Source: Rhodanobacteraceae bacterium (GTDB lineage: Bacteria; Pseudomonadota; Gammaproteobacteria; Xanthomonadales; SZUA-5). From it: a stretch of DNA of 64,000 nucleotides. Location of the stretch: assembly GCA_016713135.1 (NCBI GenBank), contig JADJPR010000003.1, positions 62,001-126,000 on the forward strand, read 5' to 3'. A program made the translations under genes and the position numbers. Shown here in pieces: positions 1 to 7,576 of this stretch. Position 1 is the first letter of the stretch. The number at the start of each line of letters is the position of its first letter. The notes under the pieces are model-generated. The model did no database searches and was not told the origin of the DNA. It saw nothing but the letters and a program-made list of their open reading frames with translations.

Positions 1-1537
1 CGAGGTCCGCGAGCGCCACCGGAGGCGCCTGGTCTGGCCGCGGATAGCGGGTGCCCAGCCCGGGCAGCAGGTGCAGGCGCTCGCGATAATGCAGCGCGCC
101 ATCCGGCGGCTCCATCTCTGCACAGCTCAGCCAATGATCGATTTCAGGGAGCCCGCTGGTGACCGGATGGCCCCACGCGGCGGCCTGTACCGGCGCCAGG
201 CGCAGGGCCGCGAGCGGGTGGATGCGCGGCGACAGGCCGATTTCCGGGTACAGGATCAGGGCAGGCGCGCGGTCCCGCAGTGCCGCGACAGCACTCGACA
301 ATGGTCCTTCCAGGTGGTGGAAACGCGAGGCCTCCGCGGCCAGGGCATGGGTCGTGGCATCCGCAGTGCTCCCCAGGTGAAACAGCTCGACCTCCCAGCC
401 GGCGGCGCGCAGCGCGCCGATCCAGGGACCGAAGTAGGCGCTGATCGTGCCCAGGCTCCAGCGCGCGGAGACCAGTGCGATGCGCCTGCCGACCGGATCG
501 CGCACAGCGCCGTCGGGCGCGAGCGCCTGGGCGGCGGCGGTGTACCAGTCACCGAAGGCGCAGGCCAGGGGATGGTCATCCTCACCCTGGTAGGCCAGGG
601 CGTAGTGGCTGTGGGCCAGGTCGTCGAGCGTGGCATCGCCCCCGCGCAGGCGCTCGGCAGGCCACTCGCGCGCCAACTGGTCGATGCCCGAGGCAAATGC
701 CGCTCGCGCATGCGCAATCTCGTCGGTGTCGGCAGGGACCGGTGGCAACCCGAGTGCCCCCAGCAGGGCCGCCGCGAGGCGGCTGCCATCGCCGCCGGCG
801 CGACCTGCCACCTGCGCTGCGGTGGCCCGCGCGGCGATAGCGTCGCCGCTGCCGGCCTGGGCCTGCGCGATGCGCAGCAGCAGCGGTGCATCGGCCTGCG
901 GCAATGCGCGTGCGAAGGCCTGCGCCGCGCGCGCGGAATCGCCGAGCAGGTCCCATTCGGCGCCGACCGCAGCCGCGAGTTCGGGCGCGAGCGGCTGGCT
1001 TTCGAAGCTGGCCAGCGCCGCGCGTGCCGCGTCCGGCGCACCGCGCACGCGTTCGCAGATCGCCCACTTGAGTCGTGCCTCGCTGCGCGTCGGGTCGAGC
1101 GCCGCGGCGCGCGCGAACCCACGCGCGGCGAATTCGAAGTCGTTGCGCGCCTGCGCCCGCGCCGCCAGGTTGAAGCAGGCGAGCGCATTGCGTTCGTCCA
1201 GCGCCAGCGCCTCGCGGTAATGCGCCTCGGCGCCGATCGCGTCGCCGGCCTGCAGCGCGCTGGAGCCGAGGTTGTTCAGGGCCATCGACAGCGCCGCGCG
1301 GATGCCCGCGTGCGCCGGCAGCGCGGCGTGCAGCCAGCGGAACTGCGCCGCCGCCTCGGCGTGATCGCCAAGTTGCATCGCCGCATTCGCCAGCACAGCG
1401 CGTGCGCGCACCGCCAGCGCGCGGTCGCCGGTGTGCGGCGCCGCCATCTCGCGCGCCCGCACCCATTGGCCCGCACGCAGCAGTTGTTCGGCGGCAGCAA
1501 CGGCGTTGACGGCGGGGGTGTGCATGCGCCGCAGCAT
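1..1537 (-). CDS. TPR / GT41-type protein O-GlcNAc transferase (SPINDLY-like), C-terminus cut by window edge
   Basis: An open frame enters from the left edge, so the C-terminus is missing; about 512 codons are visible. The N-terminal two thirds are Ala-rich helical pairs with TPR spacing, for example GDAIGAEAHYREALALDERN. They are followed by an alpha/beta segment holding AAWGHPVTSGLPEIDHWL, which matches the family hallmark usually written as SWLGYPGTTGLPxIDY in OGT/SPINDLY glycosyltransferases. Known members transfer GlcNAc or related sugars from nucleotide sugars to Ser/Thr of proteins; the bacterial substrates are mostly unknown. There are two in-frame ATGs four codons apart (1537 and 1525), neither with a clear Shine-Dalgarno. 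The gene is transcribed away from ftsE. The family call is good; the substrate is unknown. Confidence 0.82.
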   Translation of the reverse strand, partial: MLRRMHTPAVNAVAAAEQLLRAGQWVRAREMAAPHTGDRALAVRARAVLANAAMQLGDHAEAAAQFRWLHAALPAHAGIRAALSMALNNLGSSALQAGDAIGAEAHYREALALDERNALACFNLAARAQARNDFEFAARGFARAAALDPTRSEARLKWAICERVRGAPDAARAALASFESQPLAPELAAAVGAEWDLLGDSARAAQAFARALPQADAPLLLRIAQAQAGSGDAIAARATAAQVAGRAGGDGSRLAAALLGALGLPPVPADTDEIAHARAAFASGIDQLAREWPAERLRGGDATLDDLAHSHYALAYQGEDDHPLACAFGDWYTAAAQALAPDGAVRDPVGRRIALVSARWSLGTISAYFGPWIGALRAAGWEVELFHLGSTADATTHALAAEASRFHHLEGPLSSAVAALRDRAPALILYPEIGLSPRIHPLAALRLAPVQAAAWGHPVTSGLPEIDHWLSCAEMEPPDGALHYRERLHLLPGLGTRYPRPDQAPPVALADL

Positions 1538-1552
1538 AGCCGCGGGAGAAGC

Positions 1553-1648
1553 GGGTGTTGGTGTTGGTTGTAGGTGTTGGTTAGAGCGGCTGACCGCCAG
1601 GTTTCGGGTGCGTGCTCTTACCAACACCAATACCAACAACCAACACCA
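1553..1648. repeat. Inverted repeat with arms built from TGTTGG words (copy 1)
   Basis: The left arm is tandem GGTGTTGGT words. A spacer of about 40 bp follows, then a right arm of CCAACACCAATACC-type words complementary to the left. It sits between the divergent glycosyltransferase gene and ftsE, so it is upstream of both and cannot be a simple terminator here. Four further copies occur elsewhere in the window. Confidence 0.85.
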
Positions 1649-1713
1649 GCATTCCCGGTGCGCCTTCCGCATAATCGGGGTCGACTGACGAATGCCACGC
1701 CGCCCACCGCCCC

Positions 1714-2406
1714 ATGTCGATCCGCTTCGAAATGGTCAGCAAGCGCTACGCCGAAGGGCGCGAGGCGCTGGTGGATATCGGTTTCGAGATCGGCTACGGC
1801 GAGATGGTCTACATCACCGGCCATTCCGGCGCCGGCAAGAGCACGCTGCTGAAGTTGCTGGCGCTGATCGAGCGCCCGAGCGAAGGCCATATCGAGGTTT
1901 TCAGCAAGCGCCTGGCGGACATCCGCCGGCGTGGCCTGCCGGCCTATCGGCGGCGCCTGGGGCTGGTGTTCCAGGATCATCGGTTATTGCTCGATCGCAA
2001 CGCCTATGACAACGTCGCGCTGCCGATGCGGCTGGATGGCGTCGCAGAGCCCGAGATTGCCCTGCGCGTGCCGCGTGCGCTGGAACAGGTAGGCCTGGGT
2101 GGGCGCGAATCGGCCTTGCCGGCCGAGTTGTCGACCGGCGAGCAGCAGCGCCTGGGCATCGCCCGCGCGATGGTCGGCGTGCCCGATTTGCTGCTGGCGG
2201 ACGAGCCCACCGGCAATCTCGATCCAAAGCTCGCAGCGGAGATCATGCAATTGATGATCTCGCTGAAGGAGCAGGGCACCACGGTGATCATAGCCAGCCA
2301 CGATTTGCCGCTGATCCAGCGCATGCGCAAGCGCACCCTGGTGCTCGATCGCGGGCGCCTGATCGACGACTTCCGCCCGGAGGACTGGTATGGCCGAGGC
2401 GAGTGA
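1714..2406 (+). CDS. ftsE: Cell division ATP-binding protein FtsE
   Basis: A 230-residue ABC ATPase. Walker A is GHSGAGKST (36-44), the Q-loop Gln is near 87, the signature is LSTGEQQ (139-145, Thr in place of the usual second Gly), Walker B is LLLADE (159-164) and the switch His is near 196. FtsE pairs with FtsX at the septum and controls periplasmic peptidoglycan hydrolases during division. The downstream frame starts inside this gene's last codons, so the two are translationally coupled. Length and context are standard for the family. Confidence 0.96.
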   Translation: MSIRFEMVSKRYAEGREALVDIGFEIGYGEMVYITGHSGAGKSTLLKLLALIERPSEGHIEVFSKRLADIRRRGLPAYRRRLGLVFQDHRLLLDRNAYDNVALPMRLDGVAEPEIALRVPRALEQVGLGGRESALPAELSTGEQQRLGIARAMVGVPDLLLADEPTGNLDPKLAAEIMQLMISLKEQGTTVIIASHDLPLIQRMRKRTLVLDRGRLIDDFRPEDWYGRGE

Positions 2407-3343
2407 GGCGCTGACCCGGCCGCAGGGAGATCGTCGCCGCGCCTGGCTGCGCGCGCACGGCGAGGGATTGCGCGCCGGCCTGCGCCGGCTGTTGCGCGAT
2501 CCCTTCGGCCAGTTGCTCACCCTCGGCGTGATCGCCGTCGCGCTGGTGCTGCCGGCGCTCGGCTTTCTCGCGCTCGACCAGGTCGACCGCGCCGCGGTGT
2601 CCTGGCGCCCGAGCGGGGACCTGACGGTATTCCTCACTGCCGGCGAACCGGTCGAGCGCGCCATCGAGCTATCCGACGCCTTGCAGGGACGCCCGGAGGT
2701 CGCCGAGACCGAGGTCAAGAGCGCCGACGATGCGCTCGCTGAACTGCGCGAGATGAGCGACTTCGCAGAGGCGCTCGGCGCGCTCGACGCCAACCCGATG
2801 CCGGCGCTGGTGATCGTGCGCCTGACTCCGGCGGGCGTGGCGCGGATCGAAGAGTTCCAGCGCGAACTGGCGGCGCGCAGCGAGGTTGACTGGGTCCAGG
2901 TAGACCGCCGCTGGCTGGAGCGACTGGAGACTTTGCTGGACCTTGCGCGCCGCGGGATCCTGTTCGGCGCGGCGATCCTCGCCATCGCCGTGCTGCTGGT
3001 GGTCGGCAACACCATCCGGCTGGAGATCTCGCTCAAGCGCGACGAGATCCTGATCCTGAAGCTGCTCGGCGCCAGCGATGGCCATGTGCGACGGCCGTTC
3101 CTGTACATCGGCGTCTGGTATGGCATCGTCGGCGGGTTGCTCGCGCTGCTGCTGGTGCACGCCGGGCTGATCGCGGTGCAGCCCGCGGTGGATCGGCTTG
3201 CGCTAAGCTACGAGGCTGAGTTTGCGTTGCAGGGGCTCGGGGTGCGCGGCACGGCCATGCTGGTGGCCTATGGCGCACTGCTGGGATGGCTGGGAGCGTG
3301 GCTGGCGAGCGCGCGGCATCTGCGCGATGCCGAGCCGCGTTGA
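2390..3343 (+). CDS. ftsX: Cell division protein FtsX (permease-like)
   Basis: A 317-residue inner-membrane protein. An Arg-rich cytoplasmic N-terminus precedes a first membrane segment (LLTLGVIAVALVLPALGFLA). A periplasmic domain of roughly 120 residues follows, then three more hydrophobic segments near residues 190-210, 240-265 and 285-305, which is the FtsX topology. It overlaps the end of ftsE by 17 bases. In known systems FtsX relays FtsE ATP hydrolysis to murein hydrolase activators such as EnvC. Confidence 0.95.
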   Translation: MAEASEALTRPQGDRRRAWLRAHGEGLRAGLRRLLRDPFGQLLTLGVIAVALVLPALGFLALDQVDRAAVSWRPSGDLTVFLTAGEPVERAIELSDALQGRPEVAETEVKSADDALAELREMSDFAEALGALDANPMPALVIVRLTPAGVARIEEFQRELAARSEVDWVQVDRRWLERLETLLDLARRGILFGAAILAIAVLLVVGNTIRLEISLKRDEILILKLLGASDGHVRRPFLYIGVWYGIVGGLLALLLVHAGLIAVQPAVDRLALSYEAEFALQGLGVRGTAMLVAYGALLGWLGAWLASARHLRDAEPR

Positions 3344-3388
3344 GCTTGGGACTGGCGGCGCGCGTCGGGCAGGGAAGGGGAGCCGGGT

Positions 3389-4234
3389 ATGGAAACATCG
3401 GTGACGCGACACATCTCCAGCGAGAATCCGCGGGTGATGGTGGTCGACGGCTCGAAGGTGGTCCGCAAGATCATCGAGCAGTTGCTGCACCATGACCTGC
3501 CGGGCGTCACCGTGCTGTCCTGCAGCACCGGCGAAGAGGCCAAGGCACACCTGACCGCGGGCGTGGTCGACCTGGTGACCACCGCGCTGCGCCTGCCGGA
3601 CATGGATGGCCTGGACCTGGCGCGCTACATCCGCGAGCACTCGCCGCAGGCCTATATCCCGATCGTGGTCGTCTCCGGCGATGTGCAGGAGCGGCTGATG
3701 AACCGCGACATCACCTCCGATGTCACCGACTACTTCGACAAGTCGCTCGGCCCGCAGGCGCTCAGCACCTTCATCCGCGGCTATATCCGCCCGGAAGGCC
3801 AGGTGGCCGGCGAGGTGCTCTACGTCGAGGACTCGCGCGTGGTCGCAGTCGCCACCCGGCGCATGATGGAAAAGCACGGTCTCAAGGTGAACCATGTGGT
3901 CAGCGTCGAGGACGCCATCGACATCCTCGACAAGGCGATGGTGGAAGGCCGGATCGGCGCCGACATCATCCTGACCGACGTCTATCTCAAGGGCGGCATG
4001 ACCGGTGGCGATTTGCTCGAAGTGGTGCGCGGGCGCTTCGCCTACGGCAAGGGCTTGCTCCCGATCCTGGTCATGACCGGCGACGACAACGCCGCCAACC
4101 AGACCGCACTGCTGCGCGCCGGCGCCAATGATCTGGTGCAGAAACCCACCGAGGAGCGCCTGCTGATCACCAAGCTGTGCTTCCAGCTGCGCGTCTCACA
4201 GGCGCTCAGGGCGCAGAGCGTTCCCACGCCGTAG
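3389..4234 (+). CDS. Two-receiver (REC-REC) response regulator, first receiver lacking the phospho-acceptor
   Basis: A 281-residue protein made of two receiver domains and nothing recognisable after them. In the second domain (about 142-275) the acidic pair VEDS, acceptor Asp197 in ILTDVYL, and Lys252 in QKP are intact. In the first (about 14-135) the segment DLVTTALRLPDMDG places Ala66 where the acceptor Asp should be, although Lys118 remains; it is therefore probably a pseudo-receiver. There is no output domain, so signalling is likely by protein contact. It starts 45 bases after ftsX and may be co-transcribed with it. The partner kinase cannot be named; the Pil-Chp kinase at 42.5 kb is only a possibility. 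Confidence 0.85.
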   Translation: METSVTRHISSENPRVMVVDGSKVVRKIIEQLLHHDLPGVTVLSCSTGEEAKAHLTAGVVDLVTTALRLPDMDGLDLARYIREHSPQAYIPIVVVSGDVQERLMNRDITSDVTDYFDKSLGPQALSTFIRGYIRPEGQVAGEVLYVEDSRVVAVATRRMMEKHGLKVNHVVSVEDAIDILDKAMVEGRIGADIILTDVYLKGGMTGGDLLEVVRGRFAYGKGLLPILVMTGDDNAANQTALLRAGANDLVQKPTEERLLITKLCFQLRVSQALRAQSVPTP

Positions 4235-4381
4235 CGGAGCTTGCTCCGCTGCGACCGTGCCGCCGTAGACCGGAGCTTGCTCTGCTTGGCAGGTGCGAGG
4301 TGCCCGCATGTCAGCCGAGCAAGCTCGGCTCTACGTCAGCGAACCACTGTGCAGTCGTAGAGCGGAGCTTGCTCCGCTGCA
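4231..4381. repeat. Cluster of four GTAG-type REP palindromes
   Basis: Three forward units of the form GTAGAGCGGAGCTTGCTCCGCT start near 4232, 4265 and 4357. One unit in reverse orientation, ending in CGGCTCTAC, lies near 4315-4337. Each is an imperfect hairpin headed by GTAG. This resembles the SMAG/REP family described in Stenotrophomonas. The cluster fills the gap between the response regulator gene and ung. Confidence 0.8.
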
Positions 4382-4466
4382 CAACCCGCGAGGCCCGCGC
4401 AGTTTCCGGTCCGGCGATGCGCAGTCAGCGTTGCAAACGGTGCCGCTGCGCGCTCTCATGCGCGGC

Positions 4467-5162
4467 ATGACCGAGCCTGCCGACCCCGCTGCGCGCATCC
4501 GCCTGGACGAGAGCTGGAAGCAGCGGTTGCTGCCGGAGCTGCTGTCGCCGCAGATGCAGGTGCTGCGGGAGTTCCTGCGCGGCGAGATTGCGGCTGGCAA
4601 GGAGATCTATCCGCCACCGAAGCTGATTTTCAACGCGCTCGACCACACGCCCTTCGAGCGGGTGAAGGTGGTGATCCTCGGCCAGGATCCGTACCACGGT
4701 CCGGGGCAGGCGCAGGGACTGTGCTTCTCGGTGCCGCCGGGCATCGAGGTGCCGCCGTCGCTGGTCAACATCTATGCCGAGCTCAAGCGCGATCTGGACA
4801 TCGAGCCGCCAGGACATGGCTGCCTGGTGCCGTGGGCGGATCGCGGCGTGCTGCTATTGAATGCCGTACTCACCGTCGAGCGCGGGCGCGCGGGCTCGCA
4901 TCAGGGCAAGGGCTGGGAGCGCTTCACCGATCGCATCATCGAGTTGCTCAACGAAGGGCGCGAGGGCCTGGTGTTTTTCCTGTGGGGCGCCTACGCCCAG
5001 GCCAAGGGCAAGCTGGTCGACGCCCGCCGCCACCTGGTGCTGCGCGCACCCCATCCCTCGCCGCTGTCCGCCTATCGCGGCTTCATTGGCTGCGGCCATT
5101 TCTCGCGCGCCAATGCCTACCTCAAGGCGCGCGGCGGGGCGACGGTGGACTGGCGTATCTGA
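4467..5162 (+). CDS. ung: Uracil-DNA glycosylase (family 1)
   Basis: A 231-residue family 1 enzyme that removes uracil from DNA to start base-excision repair. The catalytic loop is GQDPYHGPGQAQG with Asp74. The leucine-intercalation loop is HPSPLSAYRG with His196. FNALDHTPFERVKVVILG is also typical of the family. I chose the ATG giving MTEPADPAAR because it matches usual family length; another ATG lies three codons upstream and the frame is open well beyond it into the REP cluster. It ends just before a TGTTGG-type palindrome. Confidence 0.96.
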   Translation: MTEPADPAARIRLDESWKQRLLPELLSPQMQVLREFLRGEIAAGKEIYPPPKLIFNALDHTPFERVKVVILGQDPYHGPGQAQGLCFSVPPGIEVPPSLVNIYAELKRDLDIEPPGHGCLVPWADRGVLLLNAVLTVERGRAGSHQGKGWERFTDRIIELLNEGREGLVFFLWGAYAQAKGKLVDARRHLVLRAPHPSPLSAYRGFIGCGHFSRANAYLKARGGATVDWRI

Positions 5163-5174
5163 GCGCTCAAGCGC

Positions 5175-5342
5175 TGGTGTTGGTGTGGGTTGTTGGTGTT
5201 GGTCAAGGCGGGCCTCGCGAGCCGATGGCTACGGCACCTCCTACCCAGGCTTGTCGCGTGCCTCCAGCTGCCTCAACCAACACCAACACCAACACCAACA
5301 ACCAACACCAACAACCAACACCAGCTACCCACACCAACACCC
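5175..5342. repeat. Inverted repeat with arms built from TGTTGG words (copy 2)
   Basis: The left arm is GGTGTTGGTGTGGGTTGTTG. A loop of about 70 bp follows, then a long right arm of ACCAAC/ACAACC words that is clearly expanded relative to the other copies. It lies between ung and the rpoH operator. Confidence 0.85.
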
Positions 5343-5392
5343 GTTTGTAAGCACAGTCTGAATCCCGCAGTCCTCAGCGGAACTCCGCACCC

Positions 5393-5419
5393 TTAGCACT
5401 CTCGAAGGGAGAGTGCTAA
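5393..5419 (+). promoter_or_regulatory. CIRCE operator (HrcA binding site) overlapping the rpoH promoter
   Basis: TTAGCACTC, nine bases, then GAGTGCTAA: an exact match to the CIRCE consensus with the canonical spacer. TAATAT overlaps its right end and makes a plausible -10, with TTAGCA 18 bases upstream as a weak -35. HrcA binding would therefore cover the promoter. The rpoH start codon is about 60 bases downstream and no other gene lies between. Confidence 0.93.
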
Positions 5420-5479
5420 TATCCATCCATCGGGTACGGATCAATCGGTCCGCGAGCCCATCAGATTGAGGAGTTCACG

Positions 5480-6340
5480 ATGAGCAGCCATGCGATGGTC
5501 GCGAACAACCTGCCGGTCCTCGGGACGGTCGGCAGCCTTGACTCATATATCGGGGCGGTCAACCGGATTCCCATGCTTGCGGTGGAAGACGAGCAGGATC
5601 TGGCCCGCCGTTTCCGCGACGAGGGCGACCTCGAAGCCGCCCGCCAGTTGGTGATGTCCCACTTGCGCTTCGTGGTCCACGTGGCGCGCGGCTATGCCGG
5701 CTATGGCCTGGGCATCTCGGACTTGATCCAGGAAGGCAATATCGGCCTGATGAAGGCGGTCAAGCGCTTCGACCCGGGCATGGGCGTGCGCCTGGTGTCC
5801 TTTGCAGTGCACTGGATCCGCGCCGAGATCCACGAGTTCATCCTGAAGAACTGGCGCATCGTCAAGGTCGCCACCACCAAGGCCCAGCGCAAGCTGTTCT
5901 TCAACCTGCGCCGGGCCAAGACGCGCCTGGGCTGGATGAACGCGCAGGAAGTGCAGGCGGTGGCCAAGGACCTTGGCGTCGATCCGGCCACCGTGGTCGA
6001 GATGGAAGCGCGCCTGCAGGGCCAGGACGTCGCCTTCGACGCGCCCGCCGACGACGACACCGATGCGCGCCCGGCGCCAATCGCCTTCCTCGTCGACCAG
6101 GCTGCCAATCCCTACGAGAGCCTGGAAACCGAGGACGTCGGCGGCCATCAGCTCGACGTGCTCGCCGAGGGTCTGGAGAAGCTGGACCAGCGCAGCCGGG
6201 ACATCATCAACCGTCGCTGGCTGGCCGAACCAAAAGCCACGCTGCAGGAACTCGCCGACGAGTACAAGGTTTCCGCCGAACGCATCCGGCAGATCGAGGC
6301 GGCCGCGTTCAAGAAGATGCGCACGCTGTTCGCTGACTGA
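5480..6340 (+). CDS. rpoH: RNA polymerase heat-shock sigma factor RpoH (sigma-32)
   Basis: A 286-residue sigma-70-family factor. Region 2 spans about 50-125 (DLIQEGNIGLMKAVKRFDP). The diagnostic RpoH box QRKLFFNLR is at about 136-144. A C-terminal region 4 helix-turn-helix contains LQELADEYKVSAERIRQIE. RpoH directs transcription of chaperone and protease genes after heat shock. The start is supported by AGGAG seven bases upstream. A perfect CIRCE site precedes the gene, implying direct HrcA repression in addition to the usual RpoH controls, and a stem-loop terminator follows it. Confidence 0.97.
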   Translation: MSSHAMVANNLPVLGTVGSLDSYIGAVNRIPMLAVEDEQDLARRFRDEGDLEAARQLVMSHLRFVVHVARGYAGYGLGISDLIQEGNIGLMKAVKRFDPGMGVRLVSFAVHWIRAEIHEFILKNWRIVKVATTKAQRKLFFNLRRAKTRLGWMNAQEVQAVAKDLGVDPATVVEMEARLQGQDVAFDAPADDDTDARPAPIAFLVDQAANPYESLETEDVGGHQLDVLAEGLEKLDQRSRDIINRRWLAEPKATLQELADEYKVSAERIRQIEAAAFKKMRTLFAD

Positions 6341-6362
6341 TCTGGTGGCAGCGGCAAATCCG

Positions 6363-6397
6363 GAAGGCGGCGCTTGGGTGCCGCCTTCTGCGTTTCC
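6363..6397 (+). terminator. Probable intrinsic terminator after rpoH
   Basis: GAAGGCGGC and GCCGCCTTC form a 9-bp perfect stem around an 8-base loop. The stem is followed by TGCGTTTCC, a short T-poor tail. It begins 22 bases past the rpoH stop. Confidence 0.65.
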
Positions 6398-6409
6398 GGG
6401 GTTTGCGAA

Positions 6410-6622
6410 AGCGGGGCAGGGGGCAAGGGGCAGGGGACCTGCCGTGCGGCGCCACCGGGCATCGTCGATGCATGTGGAGACGGTGAAGGCGGGGCAGGGG
6501 TCAGGGGGCAGGGGACCCGCCATGCGGCATGATCGCGCGTCGTCGTGCAGTCGTTCCCGCTTCGGAGAGCCGTCGGAACGCGCGACCAGGCAGGTCCCCC
6601 GCCCCCTGCCCCTTGCCCCGCC
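6410..6622. repeat. Inverted repeat with arms built from GGGGCAGG words
   Basis: The left arm near 6411 is of the type GCGGGGCAGGGGGCAAGGGG. A second same-orientation arm lies near 6489-6520, and a complementary right arm of GCCCCCTGCCCCTTGCCCCG starts at 6601. The architecture is the same as the TGTTGG elements but the word is different. There is no coding sequence here. Confidence 0.8.
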
Positions 6623-6710
6623 TTTGATGTTCCCCACCCCGCCCCTTGATTTCCCGCCCCAGCCACCCCACTCCCAATCGGCCGCGGTACGCCGTTTTTC
6701 GAACAGCCCA

Positions 6711-6980
6711 GGGAACCTCTGAACAAGTATCGCGAGCCGCGTTGCGAGTCAGAATCGTCTGCCGCTAGGCGCAGTCCGAAGGTCGTAGCCTTCACTACGA
6801 TGCCGAGGACTGGAACGACGCGGCGGACGATTCTGGCCGCAACCCTTCGGGACGGGGCTGAATCGGCCTCCAGCGTCGTCAGCCGCCTCGGCCAGAGCGC
6901 AGGCTATGACCTTCGGCGACTTCCTCGCTGGAGACCGATTCAGCCGCCGTCGCGGCCGCGAGACTTGTTCAGAGGTTCCC
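6711..6980. mobile_element. 270-bp MITE-like element with about 31-bp terminal inverted repeats
   Basis: The element starts with GGGAACCTCTGAACAAGT and ends with its complement ACTTGTTCAGAGGTTCCC; similarity continues inward for about 31 bases with three mismatches. Two internal inverted repeats exist: TCAGAATCGTCTGCCGC near 6750 against GCGGCGGACGATTCTGG near 6817, and the ends of 6857-6877 against 6927-6947. No transposase is encoded and no clear target duplication is visible. It ends about 100 bases before secB and may influence its promoter. Confidence 0.65.
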
Positions 6981-7081
6981 TACCCGTGCGATAATCGCCG
7001 GCTCTGTGCGTCGCTTGCAGGCGCCGTAGTCACTCGAACGCGCGCAAGCGCATCCCGCAATTTCCTGAAGGACGATTCACC

Positions 7082-7564
7082 ATGGCCAACGAAGAGAACA
7101 CCAACGGCGCGAACGGCAACGGCGGCGCGGAAGCCGGCCCGCAGCTCTCGGTGCAGAAGATCTACATCAAGGATTCGTCGTTCGAGGCGCCGGGCGCCCC
7201 GCACATCTTCCAGGAGCAGGGCCAGTCGCGCGTCGAGCTGAACCTCGGCCAGAAGGCCACCCAGTTGGCCCCGAATGTCTACGAAATCATCCTGACCGTC
7301 ACCGTGACCTGCAAGGTCGGCGAGAAGACCGCCTACCTCGCCGAAGTCCAGCAGGCCGGCATCTTCGGTTGCGCTGGCTTCGACCCGCAGCAGCTCGACA
7401 TGGTCATCGGCACCTACTGCCCGCACGTGGTGTTCCCGTACGCGCGCCAGGCGATCTCCAGCATGATCGAACAGGGCGGCTTCCCGGCCTTCCTGATGCA
7501 GCCGATCAACTTCGAGCAGATCTACGCCGACAACCTGAAGCGTCGTCAGCAGCAGGCTGCCTGA
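7082..7564 (+). CDS. secB: Protein-export chaperone SecB
   Basis: A 160-residue SecB. It keeps unfolded preproteins export-competent and delivers them to SecA. After a flexible Asn/Gly-rich N-terminus (MANEENTNGANGNGG) the family core is clear: LSVQKIYIKDSSFEAPGAP, VELNLG, and YCPHVVFPYARQAIS near the C-terminal third. The start has AAGGA nine bases upstream. The gene directly precedes a gpsA-type gene, the same order as in E. coli. Confidence 0.97.
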   Translation: MANEENTNGANGNGGAEAGPQLSVQKIYIKDSSFEAPGAPHIFQEQGQSRVELNLGQKATQLAPNVYEIILTVTVTCKVGEKTAYLAEVQQAGIFGCAGFDPQQLDMVIGTYCPHVVFPYARQAISSMIEQGGFPAFLMQPINFEQIYADNLKRRQQQAA

Positions 7565-7576
7565 TCCACGCCGACC

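Noticed and set aside
71..1573. A 500-codon open frame on the plus strand over the glycosyltransferase region
   Set aside because: Its translation is Arg/Gly-rich with no family features. The minus strand carries a clean TPR-GT41 protein that is simply open at the window edge.
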